Notes: generated by a model not told the origin, from the sequence alone. A DNA stretch of 64,000 nucleotides from Bubalus kerabau (GCF_029407905.1 NC_073643.1:28672001-28736000), one strand, 5' to 3'. Shown: positions 44,261 through 56,795, numbered from the stretch's first letter. Translations and numbers: made by a program.

Positions 44261-45739
44261 TTAATTTAAAGGACAACTATCCTGAGAGCTGCAGTTTCCA
44301 TGTGAGCCTACACTGATGTAATATTTTTCAGGTATCTTTGAGGTGTCAAAAGTGCCACTTCTACAGACCTTTTTCTATGCAAATATTTGTCTTCTTAAAT
44401 ATCATGTGGTTCTTTACCTTGGAGTTGCCTGTATGTATATATTAAAAAAAAAGTTGCTATGAAAATGGAAATCTTGGCATTTTATAAACCAGGATATGAC
44501 ATTTGGGTGGTTCTCTGTGGTCATTGGTTTGGGAATCTGTGTTGACTTTCAGTACTACTTTTAACAAGCCCTGCAGGCAAACGTGTTTGTTTAATCAGAA
44601 TTGGATGGCACTTTTATGCCACCAGGACGAAGACCCAGCTGAATGCGTTCTTGTATTTTCAAACCGAATCAGAGTCCATTTTTATTTCTTACATAGAAAT
44701 AGTGACTCTTTAAAATAACTTAACACATTGCAGTAGACGGTAATGACCCTTTTCAGGCAATTAAAATCAACCGAACAGTATAGCTAGGGATCTAATCTTA
44801 TGGCTGCTACTCACTGGGGCTGGCCGCCTCTGTGAATGTAAAGCAGCCGAAAGTTGCTGATTACCATTCCTTGTTACTAATTCTGATGAATATTCTGAGG
44901 CCTCTAGAATATAGATAAGGCTCAGTTGTACCCACGTTGGGTGCATGCAGCAGTCGACAGTACCTCCTTTACCCCCACCCGTTCCCTATACCTACAGAGG
45001 CATTCACATTTATATATTGGGCAGTTTGTCATTTTTCTCAACTATTCTCAGTGACTCTTTACTGGGACTTCTTTTATTTTTGACAAGCGAAACCAACTGA
45101 GTGCTGTGTATACCTGCTGAGCAGTTTGGAAACTTGAGTCTTGTGTGTCAAATATTTTCTTGCTCATATTCTCATGCCATTAAATAAAATGTTTCTCATA
45201 TGCAATGGAAAGATAATACATGTTTATATTTAGTGCTAATTTACTGAATTGTTATTTCGCTAATATTAAGCAGTAATTGCCTCTGTGGGGTTGTTGTTGT
45301 AGTACTCATTAGAAATATTAGTTTTTAAAAATAACAAAAAGGTCTTAGTATATAGGTTTTGTTGTGTCATGAAGCAAACCATATATTCTGTAAAGGTTCT
45401 TATACAGGGAGGGCATACATATCTCCAAAGATGAGAAATACTAGATTTACAGGCATTATCTCTTTTTAATCTAATAGGATCATAATTGTCTGTTGCTGTA
45501 AATGTTTTTGCATTACAACTAGCTTGGGAATACCTTGTCATTTTTCCAGAAACTTCTTATGGGGTTTTCTTCCTGATTCTTGATTTACTTTTTTTTAAAT
45601 TATTATTCCATCTGATTATTAATAATCTGATTATTTCTTTGTCATTCTTCACACCCACTTTGATTCATCTACTAAACACACCTTACCCAAGACATAGATT
45701 AGAATAGGGAATAGATTAATCCCAAATTATAAAGTCATA
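44261..45739. other. Unclassified sequence
   Basis: About 1.5 kb without a recognisable repeat. 44550-44940 has balanced composition and could be conserved, but shows no coding signal. Confidence 0.45.
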
Positions 45740-45955
45740 GGACTTCCCAGGTGGTACTAGTGGTAAAGAACTCGCCTGCCAATGCAGGGGACATAAGTGA
45801 TGCAGGCTTGATCCTTGGGTCAGGAAGATCCCCTGGAGGAGGGCATGGCTACCCACTCTAGTATTCTTGCCTGGAGAATCCCATGGATAGAGGAGCCTGG
45901 TGGGCTGTAGTTCATAGGGTCGCATAGAATCGGACAGGACTGAAGCAACTTAGCA
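45740..45955 (+). mobile_element. Bov-tA SINE
   Basis: Head 'ggacttcccaggtggtacta', B box 'ggcttgatccttgggtcagg', body and end 'tcggacaggactgaagcaac'. An alternating purine-pyrimidine tract starts at its 3' end. Confidence 0.93.
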
Positions 45956-45997
45956 CGTGTGCACGCATGCGCACACACACACACACACACACACACA
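45953..45997. repeat. 45-bp perfect alternating purine-pyrimidine tract with (CA)n
   Basis: GCACGTGTGCACGCATGC followed by a CA run alternates without a break. Such sequence is prone to form Z-DNA. It grew from the 3' end of the adjacent SINE. Confidence 0.9.
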
Positions 45998-46605
45998 ACT
46001 TCACAGAGTAGGAAATGCATCCATTTTGTATGCGTTCAAGCAGAAGAGAATAAAATCTAATGATGGGAAGGCTTTTGCCGTTTTATATAGGGTTAAATGT
46101 CAGTGTTATTTAAAGTTAGTATCTTCTTCCTCCCTTCTTTTTCATCTCCCCTTCTCTTTATTTCCTTTTCTTAGTTTTATTTCTTGCTTTAGGGTCATAT
46201 TTTTGAACTGACTCTTCTAGACTGACCCCTAGTAGATAAATTTTTTCAGTTGTCTGTAATTGAAAAAATTACATATGTTTTCAGGTGTCCCCCACCCCCC
46301 ACCCCCAGGGTGGGGAAAGGAAAGTCTAAAATGTGTCTGTCAAGTTTGATTGTCAGAGAAAAATAACTTCAGAAAAAGATAAAGCACACATCAGCCCTGT
46401 GGGAGACTGTCTGCAAAGATGGCTGCAATAACACTGTCCTTGGTACTCGGCTCTTTCTTCCCTTTAAGCAATGAATCTATTACCCTTCCCTTTGGGCTAA
46501 GTTATGGTATTTGAGCAATAAAATGTAGATAAAGTGAAGTGTAGGTATGAATGTGAATGCTTATCCTCAATCTTAAGACACTGGGAGGTTCCATTCTTGC
46601 CATGA
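45998..46605. other. Unclassified sequence
   Basis: Includes a pyrimidine-rich stretch at 46110-46190 and a C-rich cluster at 46287-46308. No gene is recognised. Confidence 0.45.
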
Positions 46606-46816
46606 GTTGTTGTTTTAGTTGCTAAGTCACGTTCGACTCTTTGCGACCCATGGACTGTAGCCCGCCAGGCTCCTCTGTCCATGGGATTTCCCAGGCAAGA
46701 ATACTGGAGTGGGTTGCCATTTCCTTCTTCCGGGGATCTTCCAGAACCAGGGATCGAACCTGTGTCTCCTGCATTGGCAGACGGATTCTTTATCACTGAG
46801 CCCCCTGGGAAGCCCA
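46606..46816 (-). mobile_element. Bov-tA SINE (antisense)
   Basis: 'tgctaagtcacgttcgactc', 'ccatgggatttcccaggcaa' and 'gaaccagggatcgaacctgt' lead to the head 'tcactgagccccctgggaag'. It is complete. Confidence 0.93.
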
Positions 46817-48384
46817 TCTCTTCCTGAGACCACCACGTAAAAAGTCCAGGAAAGCCTTGTAACAATGAGTAGCCAGATAAAGGCAGAGCCAATAGCCAAA
46901 ATTGGTAATCAGTCATGTGAGTGGTCAGTTAAGCCATTGGAAGATTAATATTACATGAATGACCCCAGGCATAATGGCAAACCAATTGCTCAGCTTAACT
47001 CAGGTCAAATGCCTAATAATCAGCAAATACATGTGGTTAAGTGATTCAGTTTGGGGGTAGTTTATGCAGCAATAACACACACATTCTAATTTTAAAAGCA
47101 TATTATAAAAGATAGGTAAATGTTAAAAACAAAAACTGGTCACATTTTAAAAAACATGGGGTCTTATCTCTTTTTTGTTATTTTATAAATGTTTTTAGTC
47201 AGCTTTTCTTTTATAACTAACTATCTGAAAATCTCAAGGGTTTCTAACAATAGAGTGCCCTCCCCTCTGTTGCCTGTGAGCTGAGGGTCGGCTCTGGGAC
47301 GGTCTGGCTCCCTTCCATTCTGTGGAGTGACGGTGCCTCTGCCCGAAGTTGCTTTCCATTTTGGAGTCCAGGTTGAAGGCCCAGTTGTAGTGGATACTGG
47401 GGTGCTGTCCCAAGGTCCACCTCTTCAGGGCCGATATATCTACCCACGTCTGCTCGGAAAACCAGCTATCAGTGGCCCTCAGCTTCCTCTCTCACCTAGG
47501 AATTTCCTCTTGTGTAGGGAGCTGTCTCAGCCAAGTTTATGCCTTTTCTTGGGTGGTGGCTCATACAGGTGACTGACTGATACAGGGACAACAAAACCTG
47601 GTCCCCTGGTTTTGGCACAACTCTGAAGGATCATCCCAACTCCAAAAGCCCGTTAGGACCAACTGACACCTCCATTGCAGCTACTGTACCAGTTCCCCTC
47701 TGGCTGTTCTTGCCTTTTTCCTTTTGTTACCTTCCTAATACCTCCCCCCCCCACCTTTTTTTCACAATCATTTCTCCGTTAAACCTTCTTCATCTCAGAT
47801 TTTGTTCCTAGGGAATTCAAGTTAAGAAGGGTCCTTATTTCGGCTATATTCTCATGGAGGGGAATAGAAACCCAAGGGGCTTACCTGAACTGTGCAGTTG
47901 CTTTCGAAACTTTGGCTAGAACTGGTCATATATCAGGTTTTCTAGCATTTTGTTGGCCAGAAGCCACCATATGGCCAATAAAAAGATAAAGTAAATGTTT
48001 ATAAATAATAGTAAATCTACCATAGTGTACTTCATGCACACAAAGTATGCTTTTAATCACATGTATACAAATTTTGCTCACTCCCTCTACAAAAACTATA
48101 CCCCCAAAGTCTTATCTAATCATATCATCAGGCTAGAAGTCTAAGATTTTAGTAAAGTCTCAACATCTTATGAGACTAAACCAAACCCTTCCTAGCACAT
48201 TATAGTTTCTTCTGGGTCCTGGCGTATGCCTCATATCTCGGTATGCTATCAAAAAACCGCATGGGCAAGACAGTAGGCGGAAACACATTCCATATATAGG
48301 TCTGGGGGTGAAGAACTATTTGTGAATCATGAGTACAGTTTACATGTATGATTGATTTATTGCCACACTGATTCTATATAAATA
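46817..48384. other. Unclassified sequence
   Basis: About 1.6 kb. 47230-47820 is slightly more GC-rich and ends 'tctcagattttgttcctagg', the texture of an old interspersed repeat that I cannot name. No gene is recognised. Confidence 0.4.
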
Positions 48385-48860
48385 GCAACCAGAAAATTTC
48401 AGTAGCCTCAAAGAGAAATTTATCTAGTTCTCACTTTTGCAGATTGGCTGGGGTGGCTCTGCTGAACTCAGCTACGCTTGCTTGTATTTTTGTGGATGAG
48501 CTGAGGGTTGGCATATCTTGACTGGGCTTTGCTCAAGCTGCAGGTCTGGCTGATTCAGGTGTTTTCACATGTTATTCTGGGGTGCAAGCTGAAGGAGAAG
48601 CTCCGTGGTGGAAACTATTCTTATGCCAGTTGCATGAGTACAAAAGGATAAGTAGAAACATAGAAGATCTGTCACGATCTTGGCTTGCAACTGGCATGTC
48701 ATCTTTGTGTGTTCTGTGGGCCATAACAAGAAACACGGCCAAAGCCAAATTCCAGGGAACGGACTATCCTCTGCCCCTTAAGTGGGAGGAACTGTCACAT
48801 GGCCAGGGCACAGGTAGGGAGGGGTGGAGAATTTGAGCCAATAATGAATACAGCCATACC
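48385..48860. mobile_element. Candidate old LTR/MaLR-like repeat
   Basis: 'gattggctggggtggctctg', 'tcttgactgggctttgctca' and 'cacatggccagggcacaggt' up to 'ttgagccaataatgaataca' resemble old antisense LTR sequence that I remember from mammalian genomes. I cannot assign a family. Confidence 0.35.
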
Positions 48861-49154
48861 AGCAAGCCTGATATCCATTAAGCATTGTAAATGCCCTCTA
48901 GATTTTAGTTGGTTTTCAAATAAGGAACAGGAAATGTAAATGTCAGTTTATTGCCTTTGAATGAATTATAACTCTTTAATTGCTGCCTGAGTGGAAGAGT
49001 TCAGTATGAGGTCCAGTAATAGAGAGAAAATATAATGAAGGCTCTAAGGGAGCATACAGTCCAATGGGAAGAACTGACATGTATTTAGAAATCTAGTGAA
49101 CAATATTATGAAATCGTGCCTGTCATAATGCCTGTGTGTCTTAATCCAGGCCAA

Positions 49155-49265
49155 CTTTGTTTACCACTTAATAGTTTGTGACCTTGGCTACATTCTTCAG
49201 CTTAGTTTCATTTTTAAAGTTGGAATATTGATTCCAACTGTGTAGATTTGTTGTAATAGGTATAG
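49155..49265 (+). mobile_element. MIR SINE fragment
   Basis: 'aatagtttgtgaccttggct', 'tcttcagcttagtttcattt' and 'ttgttgtaatagg' fit the sense MIR core. Confidence 0.6.
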
Positions 49266-50351
49266 GAGGCAAGAACCTTAGGGGAAAGTCAATAGTTTTG
49301 CTACCTATTGATATTTGTGTTTGTACAATATTAGTGTTGGTGTCCTTAGTATTTGTATTCTCTCTCTCTATATATATATATATAAATTCATAGAAAAATG
49401 GAAATGTGATATATATGAAAAGACAAGGGAGTTCAGAAGAAAAGGAATCTAAGCTGAATGTCAAACAGAATGATCAGGGAAGACCTCCTGATCATTGGTA
49501 AGAGTTGTCCTGGCAAGTTCTTGAACCGGTGGGTCGTTTCCATGCTTGTTGCAATGGAGAACATGTTCGGTGGATAGTTGGCAGGTTGTAAATTGTGACA
49601 GAGGAAGATTTTGCTTTGGGTGGAGTGTCAGGTATTAGAGCATGGAGGTAGATTGGAGGTTGTGTCCTGTTGTGAATCTCAGGTACTAAGAGACCAAGGA
49701 GGGGGTGCATCTAGGTAAAATCTCTCTTTGTATTGCTTTCATGTTAGGTCCAAAAATGCTTACACAGCTTAGCATCTTAGAATATATTTTACTAGTGAGA
49801 CCAAAAAGATTCATTGAGTACCTTAGGTCAAATAACAGATTAACAGCCTAACCAGAAATGGAATCTGCATGTCCCATGTCCAAAAGCAATGCATATTTCA
49901 CCCCAGAACAGCCTCCACTTATAAGAAAAACAATCTATATATAACTGTAAATGAGAGCTATTGCCTTGTCTTCCATAGTGATTGTGAGTGAACTTTTCTA
50001 CTCATCTCAGACCCCAAGTAGACTCATTTTTCTATGTAAAATTTCATCTCTGTCTAAAATTGACTTTACTTTTCAGGACCTATTTCAGCTTCCTTTCCCA
50101 ACTTCCCTTCCCAGCTTAACCCTGTCATTTCCCTTCTTTCCAAGGTAGTCTGCTCTTTCCTCTTTTGGTCATGGAGACTTTGATTGGCTCATTTTCCTTC
50201 TCCCTCAAATGAATCATTTACTACCCCCCCCCCCCCCCACTGCCCTCTTTTTCCTCTTCATTGTAAAGAGAGGTGTGCAAAATCTAATGAAAACTTTCAC
50301 CTGTCACTGTTGCTTTCCATCATCCCACATTAATATCTGGAATACTCTTAA
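49266..50351. other. Unclassified sequence with simple repeats
   Basis: Holds a TC-then-TA run at 49361-49384 and a C15 homopolymer at 50224-50238. No gene is recognised. Confidence 0.5.
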
Positions 50352-50679
50352 TTTTTTTTTTCTTTAAGATCTACTTATTTATGGCTACACTGGGTCTGCT
50401 TTGCTGTGCAGGCTTTTCTCAAGTTGTGGCGAGTGGGGGCTACCCCCTTGCGGTACGCAGGCTCATCATTGCAGTGGCTTCTCATGTTGCAGAGCAGAGG
50501 CTCTGTGGCACACAGACTTCAGTAGTTGCATTTTGCAGACTCTAGAGTACTGGCTCAGTAGCTGTATCGCACAGGCTTAGTTGCTCCACAGCATATGGGA
50601 TCGTCCCTGACCAGGGATCAAACCAGTATCCCTTGCATTGCAAGGCTGAGTCCCAACTACTGGACCACCAGGGAAGCCC
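50352..50679 (-). mobile_element. CHR-type tRNA-derived SINE (antisense)
   Basis: Tail at left ('aagatctacttatttatggc'), body with 'ggcttctcatgttgcagagc' and 'cacaggcttagttgctccac', head at right ('gaccagggatcaaaccagta', 'tggaccaccagggaagccc'). A short cttaat at both ends may be its target-site duplication. Confidence 0.88.
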
Positions 50680-50736
50680 TTAATGATTTTCTTTCTTCTG
50701 CCAAAATCATGTGCTATGCTTATGAGCACAATTAAG

Positions 50737-50945
50737 AGTTGCTCAGTCATGTCTGACTCTTTGCGACCCTGTGGACTGCGGCCCAACAGGGTCTTTTGTC
50801 CATGGAATTCTCCAGGCAAGAGTACTGGAGTGTGTTGCCATTTCCTGCTCCAAGCAATCTTCCCCACCCAGGGATTGAACCTGCATCTCTTGCATCTCCT
50901 GCGTTGGCAGGCAGCTTCTTTACCACTGTATCACCTGGGAACCCC
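50737..50945 (-). mobile_element. Bov-tA SINE (antisense)
   Basis: 'agttgctcagtcatgtctga', 'ccatggaattctccaggcaa' and 'cacccagggattgaacctgc' lead to the head 'accactgtatcacctgggaa'. A 9-bp duplication ('gcatctcttgcatctcc') lies between B box and head. Confidence 0.92.
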
Positions 50946-51000
50946 CTTGAAAATCATACCCATCTTTTAAAAAATTCACCTTAACATCTCTCTTCTCACA

Positions 51001-51059
51001 TCTCTCTCTTCTCACATCTCTCTCTCTCTCTCTCTCTCTCTTGCTCTCTCGCTCTCTCT
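51001..51059. repeat. (TC)n microsatellite
   Basis: A nearly pure CT tract with two imperfect copies of 'tctctcttctcaca' at its left edge and GC interruptions at the right. Confidence 0.95.
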
Positions 51060-51184
51060 AGTTAGTTTAATCTAAAAGTCTAAACCTATTTATCTTAATT
51101 GTTTGCTTTATTACTGTAAGAAGCTATTGATAATCATTTACTCCTTCCCAAGGAAAGGATGATTTCTTTCCTGCCACATTGTTG

Positions 51185-51500
51185 ATGGCAGGCTTGGTCC
51201 CTTGACTTACTTGGGCCAAAGGAATGTGAACATCTCACATTTGGTCCCTCCCTGCAGGGACTCCAGGAGCCCATTCATGGTTCTGTGTGTCCTCATCTGC
51301 TTCTGCAGCCATGAAAGCCTGAGCTTAGGTGGAGATTCTGTGAGCCTGGGAACTGAGTGGCTGCCATGAGCAGAGCCCTCTGTGGACCTGCAGTGGACAT
51401 CAAATATGAGCATGAGTTAAACTTCACTGTTGCCATCTACAGAGATTTGCAAGCTGTTTGTTGGTATAGCATAACCTCCTTTATGCTGGTCAATATATAA
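51185..51500 (+). mobile_element. Candidate old LTR-like repeat
   Basis: 'gagcatgagttaaacttcac' followed by 'ttggtatagcataacctcct' resembles the 3' end of an old mammalian LTR ('gagataaacttttgttg...gcataacctag'). The family is not determined. Confidence 0.35.
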
Positions 51501-51599
51501 TGTCTACTTGGATGTTTCAGAGCCCTTCAGCCTTGATATGTATAGAGCTGACCTCTTGTCAGCCAGAGTCCTGGCCAGAGTTATTTTTCCACCAATGTG

Positions 51600-52420
51600 T
51601 TCTCCATTGTCCCCACAGGAAAGCAACACCAGAATCAAATCAGTTGCTCAACCCACAAACCTAGGATTTCCTGCTGACTTCTTCCTCTTTTTTGAGGCAT
51701 TAATTAACAATAAGTTCGGTCTTTCCTACGTCCAGAATATCTGCTGAAACTGCCCTGTTCCCTCCACCTTTAATGCCAACAGGTTCAGCTAAACCACCAT
51801 CATCATTTTTCTCAATTATTGCAAAAGCGTACAGTCTGGCTTCTGTCTCCAATATCTATTCTTGACTATTCTGGTTCTATTTTCACACTTTGCATCATGT
51901 GTTTTAAATACAAAAACCCTGTTGAAATGCTTACCAAAACTCTGGTAAATTTCAGTTGATCTTAAGTTAAAGTCCAGGTTACTTGACATGAGTCCTGAGG
52001 ACTCTGTGTGATCTCTCACCCTCCTGCCCCCTCTGGCCTTACTATGGGGAGGTCCTCCCTTTGCTTTCTGATTTGAACAGTGATGGATGTCTTCCATTTC
52101 TTGACCAGACCTTTGCATGTACTGTTACAAATGGCTGGGTTACACTTCCCATTGCTTCTGCCTTACCCTCACACATATCAATAGATTCATACATACATGC
52201 CCAGCAGCCATTGCCTGGCTTACTCATCCTCCTCTTAAGAATTTCAGATTAAACAGCATTCCTGAACAGGTTATGTTCTTTTGCTCTACCTTTTGTATCT
52301 CTCATTATTCTTATTTGGTGTGTATTTTCCACATTGAGTAATTTGAGATAAGGAAACGTGTCTTTATTTTGACCCCTCTGGGTTATACTCCCAATGGGCA
52401 CAGAGTACCTCTCAAAATTA
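51600..52420 (+). mobile_element. L2 LINE
   Basis: In order: 'ctaaaccaccatcatcattt', 'ttcacactttgcatcatgtg', 'taagttaaagtccaggttac', 'ctctcaccctcctgccccct', 'tgaccagacctttgcatgta' and 'cacattgagtaatttgag'. This is the end of L2 ORF2 and part of the 3' UTR in sense, strongly diverged. Confidence 0.65.
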
Positions 52421-52504
52421 TTGAACGAATTAGAAAAAATCTGCAAATAACCTGCAAACCACTCATGAGCTTTCCCTGTTTCAATTCTTGTAACTCTTTG
52501 TATA

Positions 52505-52605
52505 GTTGAGATTTTTCAGCACCATTAATGTGGACTAATTACGTGCTAAGTGCTATGCTAACCACTTCATTTAATCCTTACAAAAAATGAGCCACCTTTC
52601 TTATG
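52505..52605 (-). mobile_element. MIR SINE fragment (antisense)
   Basis: 'ttacgtgctaagtgctatgc' and 'ttcatttaatccttacaaaa' are the antisense MIR 3' half. Confidence 0.65.
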
Positions 52606-52682
52606 ATGCTTATATTGCTTCAACATAGTTATTTCTAGATTTAGAAAAAAATCTCCGTACCTTTATTTTAACTGTTATTTTG

Positions 52683-52898
52683 GGCTTCCCAGGTGGTGCT
52701 AGTGGTAAAGAACCCACCTGCCAATGCAGGAGACTTAAGAGACATAGGTTTGATCCCTGGGTAGGGAAGATCCCCTGGAGGAGGGCATGGCAACCCACTC
52801 CAGTATTGTTGCATGGAGAATCCTGTGGACAGAGCAGCCTGGCGGGCTGAAATCCATGGGGTCACATAGAGTCAGACAAAACTGAAGCAATTTAGCAA
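52683..52898 (+). mobile_element. Bov-tA SINE
   Basis: Head 'ggcttcccaggtggtgctag', B box 'ggtttgatccctgggtaggg', body 'caacccactccagtattgtt' and end 'agtcagacaaaactgaagca'. Complete and of the same subtype as 45740-45955 (both have 'gctagtggtaaagaac'). Confidence 0.93.
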
Positions 52899-53092
52899 AG
52901 GGCAGCACATGATAGCATTTGGCATTATGTATTATCACTGCCTTTATACCCCTCTACACAATAAAATTTTCTACCTGCTGGTCACCTGTTCGTGGGATAC
53001 AATCTGTATCTTAGTTGCCATTCCATATTCATTTAATGAATTAATAATCATGCTTAAATGCACATTATACTGTTGATATGACATGATGAGGA

Positions 53093-56000
53093 GGTCTGAC
53101 AGAATGTGGTCCAATGGAGAAGGGAATGACAAACCACTTCCGTATTCTTGCCATGAGAACTGCATGAACAGTATAGGACAGGATAGGACACTGAAAGATG
53201 AACTTCCCGGGTCGGTAGGTGCCCAATAAACTACTGGAGATCAGTGGAGAAATAACTCCAAAAAGAATGAAGGGACGGAGCCAAAGGAAAAAACAACACC
53301 TAGGTGTGCATGTGACTGGTGATAGAAGCAAGGTCTGATACTGTAAGGAGCAACATTGCACAGAAACCTGGAATGTTAGGTCCATGAATCAAGGCAAATT
53401 GGAAGTGGTCAAACAGAAGATGGCAGGAGTGAATGTCGACATTCTAGGAATCAGCAAACTAAAATGAACTGGAATGGGTGAATTTAACTCAGATGACCAT
53501 TATATCTACTACTGTGGACAGGAATCCCTTAGAAGAAATGGAGTAGCTTTCATAGTCAACAAAAGAGTCTGAAATTCAGTACTTGGATGCAGTCTCCGAA
53601 ATGACAGAATAATCTCTGTTCGTTTCCAAGGCAAACCATTCAATATCACGGTAATCCAAGTCTGTGCCCCAACCAGTAATGCTGAAGAAACTGAAGTTGA
53701 ACAGTTCTATGAAGCCCTACAAGACCTTTTAGAACTACCACCCAAAAAAGATGTCCTTTTCATTATAGGGGACTGGAATGCAAGTAGGAAGTTAAGAAAC
53801 ACTTGGAGGAACAGGCAAATTTGGCCTTGGAGTACAGAATGAAGCAGGGCAAAGGCTAATAGAGTTTTGCCAAGAGAACTTGCTGGTCATAGCAAATGCC
53901 CTCTTCCAACAACACAAGAGAAGACTCTACACATGGACATCACCAGATGGCCAAAACTGAAATCAGATTGATTATATTCTTTGCAGCCAAAGATGGAGAA
54001 GCTCTATACAGTCAGCAAAAACAAGACCCGGAGCTGACTGTGGCTCAGATCATGAATTCCTTATTGCCAAATTCAGACTTAAATTGAAGAAAGTAGGGAA
54101 AACCACTAGACCATTCAGGTATGACCTAAATCAAATCCCTTACAATTATACAGTGGAAGTGACAAATAGATTTAAGGTACTAGATTGGATAGACACAGTG
54201 CCTGATGAACTATGGATGGAGGTTTGTGACATTGTAGAGGAGACAGGGATCAAGAGCATCCCCAAGAAAAAGAAATGCAAAAAAGCAAAATGACTGTCTG
54301 AGGAGGCCTTACAAGTAGCTGTGAAAAGAAGAGAAGCAAAAAGCAAAGGTGAAAAGGAAAGATATACCCATTTGAATGCAGAGTTCCAAAGAATAGCAAG
54401 AAGAGATAAGAAAGCCTTCCTCAGCGATCAATGCAAAAAAAACAAAGGAAAACAATAGAATGGGAAAAACTAGAGATCTCTTCAAGAAAATTAGAGATAC
54501 CAAGGGAACATTTCATGAAAAGATGGGCTCAATAAAGGACAGAAATGGTATGGACCTAACAGAAGCAGAAGATATTAAGAAGAGATGGCAAGAATACACA
54601 GAAGAACTATACAAAAAAGATTTTCATGACCCACATAACCATGATGGTGTGATCACTCATACTCACCTAGAGCCAGACATCCTGGAATGGGAAGTCAAGT
54701 GGGCCCTAGGAAGCATGACTACGAACAAAGCTAGTGGTGGTGATGGAATTCCAGTTGAGCTATTTCAAATCCTGAAAGATGATGCTGTGAAAGTGCTGCA
54801 CTCAATATGCCAGCAAATTTGGAAAACTCAGCTGTGGCCACAGAACTAGAAAAGGTCAGTCTTCATTCCAATCCCAAAGAAAGGCAATGCCAAAGAATGC
54901 TCAAACTACTGCACAATTGCACTCATCTCTCATGCTAGAAAAGTAATGCTCAAAATTCTCCAAGCCAGGCTTCAGCAGTACGTGAACCATGAACTTCCTG
55001 ATGTTCAAGCTGGTTTTAGAAAAGGCAAAGGAACCAGAGATCAAATTGCCAGCATCCACTGGATCATCGAAGAAGCAAGAGAGTTCCAGGAAAACATCTA
55101 TTTCTGCTTTATTGACTATCCCAAAGCCTTTGACTGTGTGGATCACAATAAACTGTGGAAAATTCTGAAAGATATGGGAATACCAGACCACCAGACCTGC
55201 CTCTTGAGAAACCTGTATGCAGATCAGGAAGCAACAGTTAGAACTGGACATGGAACAACAGACTGGTTCCAGATAGGAAAAGGAGTACGTCAAGGCTGTA
55301 TACTGTCACCCTGCTTATTTAACTTGAATGCAGAGTACATCATGAGAAACGCTGGGCTGGATGAAGCACAAGCTGGAATCAAGATTGCCGGGAGAAATAT
55401 CAATAACCTCAGATATGCAGATCATACCACCGATATGGCATAAAGCAAAGAAGAACTAAAGAGCCTCTTGATGAAAGTGAAAGAGAATGAAAAAGTTGGC
55501 TTAGAGCTCAGCATTCAGAAAGCGAAGATCATAGCATCTGGTCCCATCACTTCATGGGAAATAGATGGGGAAACAGTGGAAACAGTGTCAGACTTTATTT
55601 TTTGGGGCTCCAAAATCACTGTGGATGGTGATTGCAGCCATGAAATTAAAAGACACTTACTCCTTGGAAGGAAAGTTATGACCAACCTAGATAGCATGTT
55701 CAAAAACAGAGACATTACTTTGTCAACATAGGTCTGTCTCATCAAGGCTATGGATTTTCCATTGATTATGTATGGATGTGAGTTGCACTGCGAAGAAAGC
55801 TGAACGCCGAAGAATTGATGCTTTTGAACTGTGGTGCTGGAGAAGACTCTTGAGAGTTCCCTGCACTGAAAGCAGATCCAACCAGTCCGCCCTAAAGGAG
55901 ATCAGTCCTGGATGTTCATTGGAAGGATTGATGCTGAGGCTGAAACTGCAATACTTTGGCCACCTGATGCGAAGAGCTGACTCATTTGAAAAGACTCTGA

Positions 56001-56185
56001 TGCTGGGAAAGATTGAGGGCAGGAGGAGAAGGGGACAACACAGGAAGAGATGGTTGGATGGCATCACTGACTCAACGATGTGGGTTTGGGTGGACTCTGG
56101 GAATTGGTGATAGACAGGGAGGCTTGTTGTGCTGCGGTACATGTAGTAGCAAAGAATCAGGCACGACTGAGCGAGTGAACTGAAC
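53093..56185 (+). mobile_element. Nearly full-length BovB LINE (sense)
   Basis: It runs from 'tctgacagaatgtggtccaa' to the 'gaactgaactgaattgatta' tail, about 3.1 kb. BovB encodes one polyprotein with an AP-type endonuclease and a reverse transcriptase that copies the element at the target site. Endonuclease blocks lie at 53380-53880 in broken frames. 54460-54849 is the linker to RT. 54946-55443 is RT with QAGFRKGKGTRDQIA, FIDYPKAFDCVDHNKLW and GVRQGCILSPCLFNL. The catalytic YADD is changed to YADH, followed by a stop at 55441-55443. 55468-55731 and 55772-56110 carry the C-terminal parts. Confidence 0.95.
54946..55443 (+). pseudogene. BovB reverse-transcriptase pseudogene with lost catalytic aspartate
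   Basis: Uninterrupted for 165 codons, covering the RT fingers and palm. The first catalytic aspartate (FIDYPKAFD) and the conserved RQGCILSP motif are intact. The second catalytic motif reads RYADH where sister copies at 26,6xx and 57,7xx read RYADD. The frame ends three codons further on after 'DMA'. The missing aspartate alone should abolish polymerisation. Confidence 0.92.
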
Positions 56186-56334
56186 TGAATTGATTATGAT
56201 TATTATTAATTTTTTTTCTCTGTGCCTTATAACTAGTAGATGTCTCACTGGAAGGAAATATTTGTTCATTGATTCTTTTGTAGAATTAATGTGAGTGGAA
56301 ATGACACAGTGTTTAATTCAATTATAAATGTATC
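56186..56334. other. Unclassified AT-rich sequence
   Basis: Short AT-rich spacer after the BovB tail. Confidence 0.5.
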
Positions 56335-56795
56335 AGTTACTTTTTGCAGGGTAACAAATCATTCCCAAATTTAGTGGTTTTTAAAACAGTCACTTTATCA
56401 TTTACAGCTCTGTAAGCAAGTTAGAGATTCAACCAGGGCTGTTCAGGCACAGCGCATCTTTAATCTGTGTCTGGGTCTGGGAATCTAGGATACCTTTACC
56501 CGCAAGCTTGTTGCCTCCTGGGGTAACTGGACTGACTCGGACCTGGATGGGTTGCTCTGTCATCGTTACTATTTCTGCACCTGTCATGGTTCAGTAAGCT
56601 AGCCTTGGTTTCCTTTACTTCCTGTGAGAGTGAAAGTGGAAACCTCTCAAGGTCTAACCCTGGAACCAGCGGAATGTCCCTTCTGCTGTAGTCTGTTGAG
56701 TAAAGCATGTCACCAGGCCAGTCCAGAATCAAGAATAGGCGATACATACTTGATTGGAAGAAGCAGTGTGGCACACAGCATTTGGAGGAACTGTT
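56335..56795 (-). mobile_element. MLT1-like LTR (antisense), split by a CHR SINE
   Basis: 'tgcagggtaacaaatcattc' and 'gtggtttttaaaacagtcac' are the antisense start of an MLT1-type LTR. 'tggaggaactgtttt' at its end continues beyond the CHR as 'aagaattgttgactgctata' (57082-57110). Confidence 0.55.
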
